From contig NZ_SZQA01000030.1 of assembly GCF_005233835.1 (NCBI RefSeq), positions 1 to 64,000 of the forward strand: a DNA stretch of 64,000 nucleotides, in the 5' to 3' direction. Below are positions 1 through 8,134 of the stretch, one piece after another (positions within the stretch are counted from its first letter, which is position 1; each line of letters begins with the position of its first letter). Made by a program: the position numbers and the translations under genes. The notes beneath the pieces were generated by a model. It was not told where the DNA came from. It did not search any database and worked only from the letters and a program-made list of their open reading frames with translations. This stretch comes from Herbidospora galbida. GTDB lineage: Bacteria > Actinomycetota > Actinomycetes > Streptosporangiales > Streptosporangiaceae.

Positions 1-79
1 CCGAACCCGGAAGTTAAGCCCTCCAGCGCCGATGGTACTGCACCGGGGACGGTGTGGGAGAGTAGGACACCGCCGGACA
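1..79 (+). rRNA. rrf: 5S ribosomal RNA, 3' part (truncated by window start)
   Basis: The first 79 bases match the 3' two-thirds of an actinobacterial 5S rRNA: the loop segment GAACCCGGAAGTTAAGC, the GATGGTACTGC helix region and the final GGACACCGCCGGAC. The 5' third lies outside the window, so the rest of an rrn operon (16S-23S) presumably lies upstream on the same strand. A strong hairpin starts 12 bases after the end. Confidence 0.93.
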
Positions 80-90
80 ATCTTTATATC

Positions 91-119
91 GAAGGCCCCG
101 ATCGTTGATCGGGGCCTTC
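91..119 (+). terminator. rrn operon terminator
   Basis: Perfect inverted repeat GAAGGCCCCGATC / GATCGGGGCCTTC with a 3-base loop, directly after the 5S rRNA gene. The 13-bp GC-rich stem with a short loop is the expected end of the ribosomal transcript. There is no long U run, as is usual in actinomycetes. Confidence 0.9.
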
Positions 120-657
120 GACGTTTCACGGGGGGTATTGCCCGGCCTTATGGCCGGGCTTTCTGCGTTTCTGAGGCGAACTCCGGCCCGAAGCGGCCAC
201 GTTCTTGCCTGGCGGCGCTTCGGGCTTTCGTCATTTCTAAGCAAGGCTCCGGCTGCTGAGGTCACCTTTTATGGCTGGCCGCACGGTCGGGCCTTCGTCG
301 TTTCGAGCGTGGATGTTGAACCTCCGCCGGCGTGTCACGGATGTGCGTGTGGCATGGCGGCTTCCAGGTTTCGCGGGGCCTTTTTGTACCCTGGTCGTGC
401 GGCCGGGGTTTCGTCATTTCTGCGGGAGAACCGGATCCCTTGAAAGCCGCCGGTCGGGCGTTCGGCGTGTCCCGGGTGTGTGCGAGGCATGCGGCTCCCG
501 TATCGCCAGAGCCTGGCCACGCAGCCCCGATGCGTTCGCCTGCGAGAGGCACTGCGGAGTTCGGCCCATGGGATAGACACTCTCGTCGCCCGGCCAGGCT
601 CTGTCATTTCAGGGCTCGTGCAGGAGCAGCGGCGTCTCTACGTGTTCTGAGGCGACG
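120..657 (+). repeat. non-coding region holding a series of degenerate terminator-like hairpins
   Basis: I see no credible gene here. At least five further hairpins follow the rrn terminator. Stems lie at 140-147/152-159 (8 bp, perfect), 186-195/216-225 (10 bp, perfect), 273-280/285-293 (one bulge), 359-364/375-380 (two G-U pairs, followed by TTTTT) and 389-396/401-408 (two G-U pairs). A long-range 11-bp pair joins 508-518 to 592-602. Most are followed by the same kind of tail: the 13-mer TTTCGTCATTTCT occurs identically at 226-238 and 409-421, with variants near 160, 293 and 600. The pattern looks like repeated duplication and decay of a terminator unit. Confidence 0.6.
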
Positions 658-1875
658 TCAGCTGCCGGCCTCCGCGGCGAGCTTCAGCACGTGGTTCGCC
701 GCCGCGCTCGCGCCGTCAGTTCGGATCCTCCCCGCCAGACCGGCCGCGTTGTTCGCGATGTCGGGCCACAGGGCCTCGCTCAGGGACACGGTCAACGATT
801 CGGCCGTCGGCACACCGGGCGGGTGCGCGATGCCCACGTTGAGGCGGTGGATCTGCTCGGCCCAGTAGTACTGGTCGTACACCTGCGGAACCACCACCTG
901 AGGCGTGCCGGCCAGCGCGGCCGCCGTCGTCGTCCCGGCGCCGCCGTGGTGCACGACCGCGGCCACCCGGGAGAAGAGCGCCTGCTGGTTCACTTCGCCG
1001 ATCGACAGGACCTCCGGCCCCGGTGATTCCGGCAGCAGGTCGGCCCAGCCCCGGGAGAGGATCGCCCTTCGTCCGGTCGCCCTGGCCGCTTCGAGCATCG
1101 CCTCGGCCAGCCCTCGGGGAGCGCGGATGCTGCCGAAGCCGAAGTAGACGGGTGGGTCGCCGGCGTCCAGGAACGCCGACAGCTCGGAGGACAGAGGGCG
1201 TTCGTCGGGGAGGATCCACGCCCCTGTCTGCACGACGTCGCCGCCCGGCTCGGGCCAGGGCGCCAAGGTCGGGTCGGCGGCCAGGAGGGGGTGGTCGGCG
1301 AAGATGTGGGCGCGTACATCGGAGACGGGGGTCAAGCCCAGTGTCGTGCGGTGGTTGTTCAGGGCGGCTCCGAAGTTGGTCGTGAAGCGGGCGGCGTCCT
1401 CGGCCCACAGCGTGCGGTTGTCGCCGTCGACGGGCGGACGGCCGGGGGCGGGCGCCGGGGCGTGGTGGACGGAGGGCAGGACGATCGGGCAGAAGGCCGT
1501 GAAGACGTACGGGATCTTCAGGACCTCGGCGACCGAGCGGGCGGCCACCTGGATGGCAGTGGCGGCCACGATGAGGTCGCAGTCCTTCGCGGCGGTCATG
1601 ACGGTCTCGAACTGGGCCGTCACGGAGGCCTCCGCCAGGCGGCGGAGCTGCTCCGGAGACGGCGGCGTGGCGTTCGCGGGCGGGGTGGCGGCGGTCAGCG
1701 TGCGGAGTTCGGGGCCGATCGGGGTGACCGGCATGCCGAGGCTCTCGATCCAGTCGCGGAAGTCGGGCGGGACGCACAGGCGGACCTCCTGGCCGAGGGC
1801 CCGGAGTTGCGTGGCGAGCGCCACCAGCGGCTGGACGTCGCCCCGCGAGCCGATGGTCGACAGCAGTACGCGCAT
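658..1875 (-). CDS. rgt: rifamycin-type glycosyltransferase (GT1/UGT fold)
   Basis: 405-residue GT-B glycosyltransferase of the vancomycin/macrolide GT1 type. The N-terminal acceptor domain opens with MRVLLSTIGSRGDVQPL, and the C-terminal nucleotide-sugar domain has HHGGAGTT near residue 309, followed by P-Q-x-x-DQYYWA. This fits UDP-sugar transfer to a small molecule. The start at 1875 is set by an AGGGGG ribosome binding site about 9 bases upstream; longer in-frame starts lack one. The call as a rifamycin glycosyltransferase (Rgt, which inactivates rifamycins by adding a sugar to the ansa bridge) is inferred from family resemblance plus the RAE-like palindrome 52 bp upstream. Another macrolide- or polyketide-directed GT is the alternative. 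Confidence 0.75.
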   Translation of the reverse strand: MRVLLSTIGSRGDVQPLVALATQLRALGQEVRLCVPPDFRDWIESLGMPVTPIGPELRTLTAATPPANATPPSPEQLRRLAEASVTAQFETVMTAAKDCDLIVAATAIQVAARSVAEVLKIPYVFTAFCPIVLPSVHHAPAPAPGRPPVDGDNRTLWAEDAARFTTNFGAALNNHRTTLGLTPVSDVRAHIFADHPLLAADPTLAPWPEPGGDVVQTGAWILPDERPLSSELSAFLDAGDPPVYFGFGSIRAPRGLAEAMLEAARATGRRAILSRGWADLLPESPGPEVLSIGEVNQQALFSRVAAVVHHGGAGTTTAAALAGTPQVVVPQVYDQYYWAEQIHRLNVGIAHPPGVPTAESLTVSLSEALWPDIANNAAGLAGRIRTDGASAAANHVLKLAAEAGS

Positions 1876-1927
1876 GGGTGTTTTCCCCCTGGAAGTGGTT
1901 CGGGCCACCGATTGTGAGGGGTCATGG

Positions 1928-1946
1928 GGGTCTTGCGGCAAGCCCG
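1928..1946. promoter_or_regulatory. RAE-like palindrome (rifamycin-associated element)
   Basis: The 19-base site is GGGT-CTTGCGGCAAG-CCCG, an interrupted palindrome with core CTTGCGGCAAG. As I recall the published consensus, the rifamycin-associated element found upstream of rifamycin-inactivating genes (rgt, rox, rph, helR) has this same core with G/C flanks. It lies 52 bp before the glycosyltransferase start, the expected promoter-proximal place. The match is from memory and not from a motif search. Confidence 0.65.
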
Positions 1947-2152
1947 GGAGTCGGCTATAGGTTGAAAGTGGCGGGGAGTGTGAGGTGCCCCCGCAGTCTT
2001 CGCCTTCGGTGCCCGACGGGCATTCCCGCATATATGGCGCTCCGGTGGGCACGGGTAGTTCCCATGATCTGTGCAATTCGTCCGGGGGATCCGGTTGGTC
2101 ACGCTCTGTGGTCGGAGTTCGTTGTCCAGCGAATTGATTCGGCGCTCGAATA

Positions 2153-2291
2153 ATCTGTTTAGCGAATGCCGCATTTCCGCCACAATGGTGCTCATCGTCG
2201 ATCTGGTTATCTGACCTTCCAGCAGGCGGAAGCTCGTCGGGTTACCCTTGAATGGCTGGTCGGTAAACGAATCTACGGTGCAGGCGCGCAT
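2153..2291 (-). pseudogene. N-terminal fragment of a PhzF-family isomerase gene
   Basis: Translating from the ATG at 2291 gives VDSFTDQPFKGNP, then LLEG and T-M-x-x-I-x-x-EM. These fit the first 40-odd residues of PhzF-family proteins (typically VDAFTxxPFxGNPAAVCLLE...IAAEMNxSE). After about residue 45 the similarity ends, although the frame stays open, and the remaining 240 or so residues of a PhzF protein are absent. The fragment points the same way as the glycosyltransferase gene. I read it as a remnant left by a deletion or rearrangement. Confidence 0.65.
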
Positions 2292-2413
2292 GTCACGGGG
2301 CTACTGACGACCCGCGACAAAGAGAATCCCATGTATAGGCGTGTCGAGTCGCCATAAGAGAATGGTCGGTTAGCGTCCCTTGTGTCGGGACAAACCCGGA
2401 AAGGACGAAGCCG

Positions 2414-2797
2414 ATGGGGGCAGTGCGCAAGGTGGCGACCTACCTTGGCCTGGGCGGAGCCGAGCAATATTCGGAAGAGCCCTATGGGGAAGAGGAATAC
2501 GACGACGATTGGATGCCGGCCTCCGAAAGGGCGGCAAAACGCTGGCAGCCGACGGGCGAACCGTCGCGAATCGTGATGGTACGTCCGAGGAAGTACGACG
2601 ACGCGCTCACCGTGGGCCGTCACTTCCGCGACGGCCACACGATCGTGATGGACGTCGCGACGATGTCGACCATGGAGGCGACCAGAATGGTCGACTTCGC
2701 GGCCGGCCTCGCCTACGGCTGTGAGGGTCGCATCGAGCGGATCGCCGACAAGGTGTTCCTGCTCACGCCGTCGAACGTTGAGGTGACCACCGCTTAA
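2414..2797 (+). CDS. SepF-like cell division protein
   Basis: 127-residue protein of the SepF family (DUF552). It has a short N-terminal amphipathic stretch (MGAVRKVATYLGLGG) that in SepF binds the membrane, an acidic linker of about 30 residues, and the conserved C-terminal domain with VMVRPRKYDD and the MDFAAGLAYG-type ending. SepF binds FtsZ and the membrane at the division site. The location outside a dcw cluster suggests one of the additional actinomycete paralogues (SflA/SflB type) rather than the main sepF; that is inference. The start is supported by AAGGACG 7 bases upstream. Confidence 0.85.
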   Translation: MGAVRKVATYLGLGGAEQYSEEPYGEEEYDDDWMPASERAAKRWQPTGEPSRIVMVRPRKYDDALTVGRHFRDGHTIVMDVATMSTMEATRMVDFAAGLAYGCEGRIERIADKVFLLTPSNVEVTTA

Positions 2798-2814
2798 CGG
2801 TCACTTCGCCGAGC

Positions 2815-2849
2815 GGGTGGAGAGGCGACGCCGAGGCCTCTCACCACCC
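2815..2849 (+). terminator. possible terminator after the SepF-like gene
   Basis: Stem GGGTGG-AGAGGC pairs with GCCTCT-CA-CCACCC with a two-base bulge, 18 bases past the stop codon. No U-rich tail follows, so function is uncertain. Confidence 0.4.
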
Positions 2850-3021
2850 ACCCCTCGCCGGCCCCTCCGCCGGCCGCACACGTAAACCGTCCGACACCCA
2901 GGGCATGTTCCGACCAGCCCCGACCGACCATTTCGACCCGGCTTGCGATGGGATTCCGCAGGCCGGGTCTCTCATTTTCTCCGGCCCTTTCCGGGGAAAT
3001 GTGGATATTCCCCCGGACATT

Positions 3022-4338
3022 TCAGCCGGCGCGGGGTCCGCGCTTCAGCAGCCGACCCACCTCGGCCACGTCGGACATCGCCTGGTCTCGGCGCGTTTTG
3101 GCCTCGCGGGCATATTCGTGCAGGGCCCAGACCGCCGAAGTGGCGAGTTCGTGGAGTTCGGCCACTTGTGCGTTGACCAATGCCAGATCGGCCTTCTCGC
3201 GGCCGCGGAAGCGCCACAACAGCCACGCCCCCAAAGCGCCTATTCCGACCCCGACGACCGCCAGGATCATCGAGAACACGAAACCCAGCGTGAAGACGAC
3301 CAGGCCGCCGACGGCGGCCAGATAGCCGGGCATGGGCGACGGCCGCCGGGGGATGTAACCGGCCATGATGCGGCGCTCCGCGTCGGCCATCGCCTCGGGG
3401 TCGGGGCCGTCGGGGCGCAGCATGATCGAGTGGCCCAGGATCGGCAGGACCAGCGTCTCGGGCTGCTCGGTGTCGGTGCGGTCGGCGAGGTGGGCGGCGG
3501 CGGTGCCGATCGCGGGGGCCGCGACGTGGAGCGCGAGCGCGGCCAAGTAGGGGTCGGCGCCGGGCTTCAGGTCGTCGAGCAGGTGACCGTTCAGGGAGCT
3601 CAACGGACCCCCGGCCTCCGGGGAGCCGACGAGGGCCGACAGCACCGCCATCGGCTCGGTGTCGGGCCACACCGCGCGGGTCTGGGGCAGCGCGCCCGTG
3701 GGCGGCGGTACGGAGGTGATCTCCTCGCACCGGTGGCGGAGCCTGGCCAGCCGGGCGGCGGCCTGCACGGGGCCGCCCAGCGCCGGGATCTGGGCCAGCT
3801 CGGGGAAGTCGGCCAGCGACGGCGGCACCACCAGGCCCGGTTCGGCCGGGACGAGCGCCTTCAGCCACACGTCGTCGTCGTGGAGCACGTCGACGGCGTC
3901 GAGCTTGCGCAGCACGAAGATCTTGCCGGCCGGACCGTAGGCCCCCCTGGCGGCGGCCAGCCACAGCGCGCGCTGGCCCGCCGTCACCGGGCGTTCGGAC
4001 GACAGGTCGCCGAAGGCGGTGCCGAGCCACGAGGCGTGGATGCGGTCGCCGTGGCCGCAGACGGCTAAGGCCAGGCACAGGAACAGCGCCGTCTTGGCGC
4101 CGTCGAGCTGGGCCGCCTCGGACAGCGGCTCCATCGCGTCGTCGCCGCTGAGGATCAGCGCCAGGGCCCGCACTGCGGGGGAGAGCCAGTAGCCCGGGAC
4201 GTCGATCGCCCCGGGCGGTGGCGGCGGCGCGCCGCCGTCGGCGGTGAGGTGGACGAGCAGCGCCTCGGCGTAGCGGTGCAGCTCTGTGGCGTCGGCGCTG
4301 CCGGACGACTCCGGCCGGGCTGTTACATCCATGCTCAC
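3022..4338 (-). CDS. hypothetical membrane protein
   Basis: 438-residue protein of unknown function. The N-terminal two-thirds is a soluble, Ala/Leu-rich helical region with a tetratricopeptide-like feel but no motif I can name. Near residues 335-385 two adjacent hydrophobic segments (around AAVGGLVVFTLGFVFS and ILAVVGVGIGALGAWLL) predict a membrane hairpin, followed by a charged helical tail of about 60 residues. I chose the GTG at 4338 because GGGGGAG sits 7 bases before it; the ATG two codons downstream is the alternative. It is transcribed in the same direction as argS but separated by about 120 bp. Confidence 0.7.
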   Translation of the reverse strand: MSMDVTARPESSGSADATELHRYAEALLVHLTADGGAPPPPPGAIDVPGYWLSPAVRALALILSGDDAMEPLSEAAQLDGAKTALFLCLALAVCGHGDRIHASWLGTAFGDLSSERPVTAGQRALWLAAARGAYGPAGKIFVLRKLDAVDVLHDDDVWLKALVPAEPGLVVPPSLADFPELAQIPALGGPVQAAARLARLRHRCEEITSVPPPTGALPQTRAVWPDTEPMAVLSALVGSPEAGGPLSSLNGHLLDDLKPGADPYLAALALHVAAPAIGTAAAHLADRTDTEQPETLVLPILGHSIMLRPDGPDPEAMADAERRIMAGYIPRRPSPMPGYLAAVGGLVVFTLGFVFSMILAVVGVGIGALGAWLLWRFRGREKADLALVNAQVAELHELATSAVWALHEYAREAKTRRDQAMSDVAEVGRLLKRGPRAG

Positions 4339-4458
4339 GCGCTGACTCCCCCACGGCAGGTGGACGTCTGCTTTACGCTCCGCAGACGCTCCCTTGACCG
4401 CGCCCACACTAGACGGCCGTGACCTGTTCGTGTTCTAAGGCGCGCCGATCTGTGGATT

Positions 4459-6180
4459 TCACATGCGCTCGGGCGCCGTGATCCCCAGCAGGTCGAGCCC
4501 CTGCAGCAGCACCCGGAGGGTCAGCTGCGACAGCGCGAGGCGGGACTGGCGCTCCTCCTCGGAGTCTGCCTTGAGCACCGGGCAGTTCTCGAAGAAGGTC
4601 GTGAACGCGCTGGCCAGGTCGAACAGGTAGGCGCACAGGCGGTGGGGCTCGTTGCGCGCGCCCACTTCGGCGACGACCGGGGCGAAGCCCAGCAGTTCGA
4701 GGGCGAGGGCGCGCTCGGCCGGGTGGGTGATGACGATCGGGCCGTAGGAGGCGGCCGGGTCGTATTCGCCGCGCCGGAAGATGGAGCGGATGCGCGCGGT
4801 GGCGTACTGGAGGTAGGGGCCGGTGTTGCCGGTCAGGGCGAGCATGCGGTCGAAGTCGAAGACGTATTCGCTGTCGTGGCTGACCGACAGGTCGGCGTAC
4901 TTCACCGCGCCCATGCCGACGGCGTGGGCGATCTCGGTGCGGGTGGCCTCGTCGTATTCGCGGTCGGCCAGCACGGCGGCCGCCCTGGTCTCGGCCTCGT
5001 CGAGGAGTTCGAGCAGCTTGATGGACTTGCCGGCCCTGGTCTTGAACATCTTGCCGTCGCTGCCGAGCACACTGCCGATCTGCACGTGCTCCGCCGAGAC
5101 GTGGTCGGGCAGCCAGCCGGCCATCTTCGCCGAGGCGAACAGCATCTGCATGTGCAGCGACTGGGTGACGCCGATGACGTAGAGGAGGCGGTCGGCCTTC
5201 AGGTCCTGGACGCGGTAGCGCATGGTGGCCATGTCGGTGGTCGCATAGCCGTAGCCGCCGTCGGACTTCCTGATCATGAACGGGAGGGGGGCGCCCTCAC
5301 GTCCGGTGAAGCCGGGCGGGAACACGCACAGCGCGCCGTCACTGATCTCGGCGATGCCTCGTTCCTGCAGCTCGTCGCAGACCTGGGCGAGGGCGTGGTT
5401 GTACATGCTCTCGCCGGCGATGTCGTCGTCGGTCAGGGTGACGCCGAGCTGGGTGTAGACCTTGTTGAAGTAGCGGACCGTGGCGTCCATGAAGATGCGC
5501 CACAGGCGCATCGTCTCGGGGTCTTCGGCCTGCAGGGTCACCACGCGGGCGCGGGCCCTGCGGTTGAACTCGGCGTCGGCGTCGAACTTGGCGCGGGCGG
5601 CCTGGTAGTAGTCGTTGCCGTTGCCGGCCTCGAGCTGCGCGACCGCCGCCTCCTCGCCGATGTCGAGGAGGTGCTCGATGAGCATGCCGAACGGGGTGCC
5701 CCAGTCGCCGAGGTGGTTCTGCCTGACGACCCGGTTGCCGAGATGCTCCTGTACGCGGACCAGCGCGTCGCCCACGACGGTGGTGCGCAGGTGGCCGACG
5801 TGCATCTCCTTGGCCGCGTTGGGCGCGGAGTAGTCGACCACGACCGTCTTCGACGGGAGCTCGCGGGCCACGCCGAGCCGGTCGTCGGTGAGCAGGGCGC
5901 CGGCTTCGGCGGCGATCCAGGTGTCGTGGAAGCGCAGGTTGAGGAACCCCGGGCCGCTCACCTCGACGGTGCCGGGCAGGTCGAGGTTGGCGGCGATCTC
6001 CTGGGCCACATCTCGCGGCGCGCGTCGGAGTCGCTTGGCCAGGCTCATCGCGACGTTCGCCTGGTAGTCGGCGAACTGGGAGGGCCTGATCAGCGGATCC
6101 TCGGCGGCGTATTCCTGGCCGAACGCGGTGGCCAGCGCCTGCTGGACACGCTCGGCGAGCACGAGTTGTGGGTCGGTCAT
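4459..6180 (-). CDS. argS: arginyl-tRNA synthetase
   Basis: 573-residue class I aminoacyl-tRNA synthetase that charges tRNA-Arg with arginine. It has an N-terminal Arg-tRNA-synthetase additional domain, the HIGH-type motif HVGH at residues 127-130, and the region GSDGKMFKTRAG replacing KMSKS, as is normal in many ArgRS. The C-terminal DALR anticodon-binding domain ends in the characteristic Met. Start at 6180 (MTDPQL); an ATG two codons upstream is possible. Genes on either side are unrelated. Many actinomycetes carry argS beside lysA-hom-thrC, which is not the case here, so a second copy may exist elsewhere. Confidence 0.96.
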   Translation of the reverse strand: MTDPQLVLAERVQQALATAFGQEYAAEDPLIRPSQFADYQANVAMSLAKRLRRAPRDVAQEIAANLDLPGTVEVSGPGFLNLRFHDTWIAAEAGALLTDDRLGVARELPSKTVVVDYSAPNAAKEMHVGHLRTTVVGDALVRVQEHLGNRVVRQNHLGDWGTPFGMLIEHLLDIGEEAAVAQLEAGNGNDYYQAARAKFDADAEFNRRARARVVTLQAEDPETMRLWRIFMDATVRYFNKVYTQLGVTLTDDDIAGESMYNHALAQVCDELQERGIAEISDGALCVFPPGFTGREGAPLPFMIRKSDGGYGYATTDMATMRYRVQDLKADRLLYVIGVTQSLHMQMLFASAKMAGWLPDHVSAEHVQIGSVLGSDGKMFKTRAGKSIKLLELLDEAETRAAAVLADREYDEATRTEIAHAVGMGAVKYADLSVSHDSEYVFDFDRMLALTGNTGPYLQYATARIRSIFRRGEYDPAASYGPIVITHPAERALALELLGFAPVVAEVGARNEPHRLCAYLFDLASAFTTFFENCPVLKADSEEERQSRLALSQLTLRVLLQGLDLLGITAPERM

Positions 6181-6221
6181 ACACAAAGCCTAGCGACGCG
6201 CAACCGCCGTCGTCGCCAGGG

Positions 6222-7256
6222 TTACCGCCGGTCGGAGAACCACAGCCGGTGGGACCGGGGGATGGCCGCGATGCGCTCGCCGACCTTTCCGACGACGCCC
6301 TCGGCGGCCAGCCGGGCGGCCAGCTCGCAGGCGGCCGCGACGCCCTTGGCGCGCGAGGAACCGTGCGCGATCACCACGCAGCCGTTGAGGCCGAGGAGCA
6401 CCGCGCCGCCGTGCGCCTCGGGGTCGAGGCGTTCGTAGAGGCCGCGCAGGCGGGGACGCTGGAGGAGGCCGCCGATCCTGGCCACGGTGCTGCCGTCGAC
6501 GGCCTGGCGGAGCTGGCCGAAGGCGTAGCGGACGCTGCCCTCCATGGTCTTGAGCGCCACGTTGCCCGTGAAGCCGTCGGCGACGATGACCTCGACGCGG
6601 CCCGACAGCAGGTCGTGCCCCTCGACGTTGCCGGCGAAGCGGATGCCGGGGGCGGCCTCCAGCAGCTCGTGGGCCCGTTTGACGACCTTGTTGCCCTTCT
6701 CGGCCTCGGCGCCGATGGTGAGCAGGCCGACGCGGGGGTTGTCGTGGCCGAGGGCGGTGGCGACGTAGGCGACGCCGAGGTGGGCGAACTGGACCAGCAT
6801 CTCGGGCTTGGCGTCGGCGTTGGCGCCCGCGTCGAGCAGGATCGTCGGGTCTGGCACGGTGGGCAGGGCGACCGCGATGGCGGGGCGGAGCACGCCGGGC
6901 TGGGTCTTGAGGCGCAGTTTGGCGGTGGCGACGACGCCGCCCGTCGAACCGGCCGACACGACCGCCGACGCGTCGCCCTTCCGGACGAGGTGGCAGGCCA
7001 CGGCGATGCTGGAGCGGGGGCGGCGGAGACTGGCCAGGGCGCCCTCGTCCATGGAGATCGCCTCTTCGGCGCGGACGATGGGGATCTCGGATGCGGCGCC
7101 GTAGCGGGTCAGGAGGTCGTGGAGCGGCCGGGGTTCGCCGACCAGCACGACCGGGATCCCGAGCTCTCTGACGGCCACGACGGCCCCCGCCACGATCTGT
7201 TCTGGCGCGTGGTCGCCGCCCATGGCGTCGAGCGCGACCGGCGACGATACGGCCAC
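6222..7256 (-). CDS. plsX: phosphate acyltransferase PlsX
   Basis: PlsX converts acyl-ACP and phosphate to acyl-phosphate, the donor for PlsY in phospholipid synthesis. The N-terminal signature VALDAMGGDHAP, SAGSTGG, LLDAGAN and ADGFTGNV are all present, and the 344-residue length is typical. I prefer the GTG at 7256 (GGATGG 4 bases upstream, giving MAVSSPVALD); a TTG at 7268 is in frame but lacks a clear binding site. The gene is 40 bp downstream of the argS start and not linked here to rpmF or fab genes, where plsX often sits, so it could be a second copy. Confidence 0.93.
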   Translation of the reverse strand: MAVSSPVALDAMGGDHAPEQIVAGAVVAVRELGIPVVLVGEPRPLHDLLTRYGAASEIPIVRAEEAISMDEGALASLRRPRSSIAVACHLVRKGDASAVVSAGSTGGVVATAKLRLKTQPGVLRPAIAVALPTVPDPTILLDAGANADAKPEMLVQFAHLGVAYVATALGHDNPRVGLLTIGAEAEKGNKVVKRAHELLEAAPGIRFAGNVEGHDLLSGRVEVIVADGFTGNVALKTMEGSVRYAFGQLRQAVDGSTVARIGGLLQRPRLRGLYERLDPEAHGGAVLLGLNGCVVIAHGSSRAKGVAAACELAARLAAEGVVGKVGERIAAIPRSHRLWFSDRR

Positions 7257-7391
7257 AGCGCCATCCAATCGATCCGGGAATCTCAGTGAATGGTAGGCGG
7301 GGCGGGTTGATGCGCCGTCCGTCGGCTCGCGTGTCGTTGAGGCAGATTCCCGTCGCGAGTCACGGCCGTCCTTCGGCCGTCCGCGCCTCGC

Positions 7392-7952
7392 TCAGCGCAG
7401 ATTCGGGTCCCACACCTTGCGGGACACGATGACCTTGGAGAAGGCCGCGTTGCCCGTCACCCGGATCACCGGACCGTCGTCCTTCTCGCCGCCCGAGACG
7501 ATCCGCTTCGCGAAGACCGCGCTGCCGTCGTCGATGACGTTCGCGTTGTCGGGCACTCGGATGATCACCTTGCTGAACGCGGCGCTGATGTCGACGGTGA
7601 TCTCGCGGCCGGGGAGCACCGCGTCGCCCAAGTCGATGATCAGGGCGCCGAAGCGGGCCCGGAGGCGCAGGTGGCGGCCGGGCACCCAGCGGCCGTTCTT
7701 GATGACCTTGCTGAACGCGGCGGTGATGTTCTTGCGGCCGACGTCGGCCGGGGCGGTGGTCGCGACGGTCGAGGGCAGGTCCTTGGTGATCGGGACCAGT
7801 TCGCCCATGGTGACCGCGCCGTAGGTGGCCTCGAGACGGTCGGCGTGCTCGGCCGTGGTGAGGCGGCCGGTGGCCAGGCCTTCGGCGATGATCGCCGCGA
7901 CCCGGTCGCGGTCGGCGTCGGAGGCGCGCTGACCTGCGTCTTCTGTCGTCAC
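7392..7952 (-). CDS. DUF1707 / LiaF-like domain protein
   Basis: 186 residues. The first 55 form a DUF1707 domain (ASDADRDRVAAIIAEGLATGRL, with the E-x-x-x-R-L helix pair), common in actinobacterial membrane-stress and signalling proteins. The remainder is a repetitive beta-rich domain in which the phrase AAFSKVI recurs three times (and VFAKRI once), resembling the C-terminal domain of LiaF-type regulators. There is no membrane segment. A role in sensing or tuning a cell-envelope response is plausible from the family but not shown here. Confidence 0.8.
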   Translation of the reverse strand: MTTEDAGQRASDADRDRVAAIIAEGLATGRLTTAEHADRLEATYGAVTMGELVPITKDLPSTVATTAPADVGRKNITAAFSKVIKNGRWVPGRHLRLRARFGALIIDLGDAVLPGREITVDISAAFSKVIIRVPDNANVIDDGSAVFAKRIVSGGEKDDGPVIRVTGNAAFSKVIVSRKVWDPNLR

Positions 7953-8134
7953 ATGACCCAGATTACCCCTATTCGAGATATGTCGCGAGAGGCAATAATC
8001 ATGACTACGGCCTTTACCAAATCCTGAATTCGGCTGTCGGGACGGGCCGATACCGGTATAGAGGATGCCCAGACGCCTGACAGGCCTCCTTGGTTTACAC
8101 GGGATCGGAAAAACTACCGAGAAGGGAAGGCCGA

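Larger units (their letters stand above)
1876..2413. other. intergenic region, lower GC than its surroundings
   Basis: This stretch between the glycosyltransferase and the SepF-like gene is more AT-rich than neighbouring coding sequence. It holds the RAE-like palindrome (1928-1946) and the phzF fragment (2153-2291). Apart from these I see no gene; the longer open frames here have no ribosome binding site and no recognisable protein signature. Confidence 0.6.
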
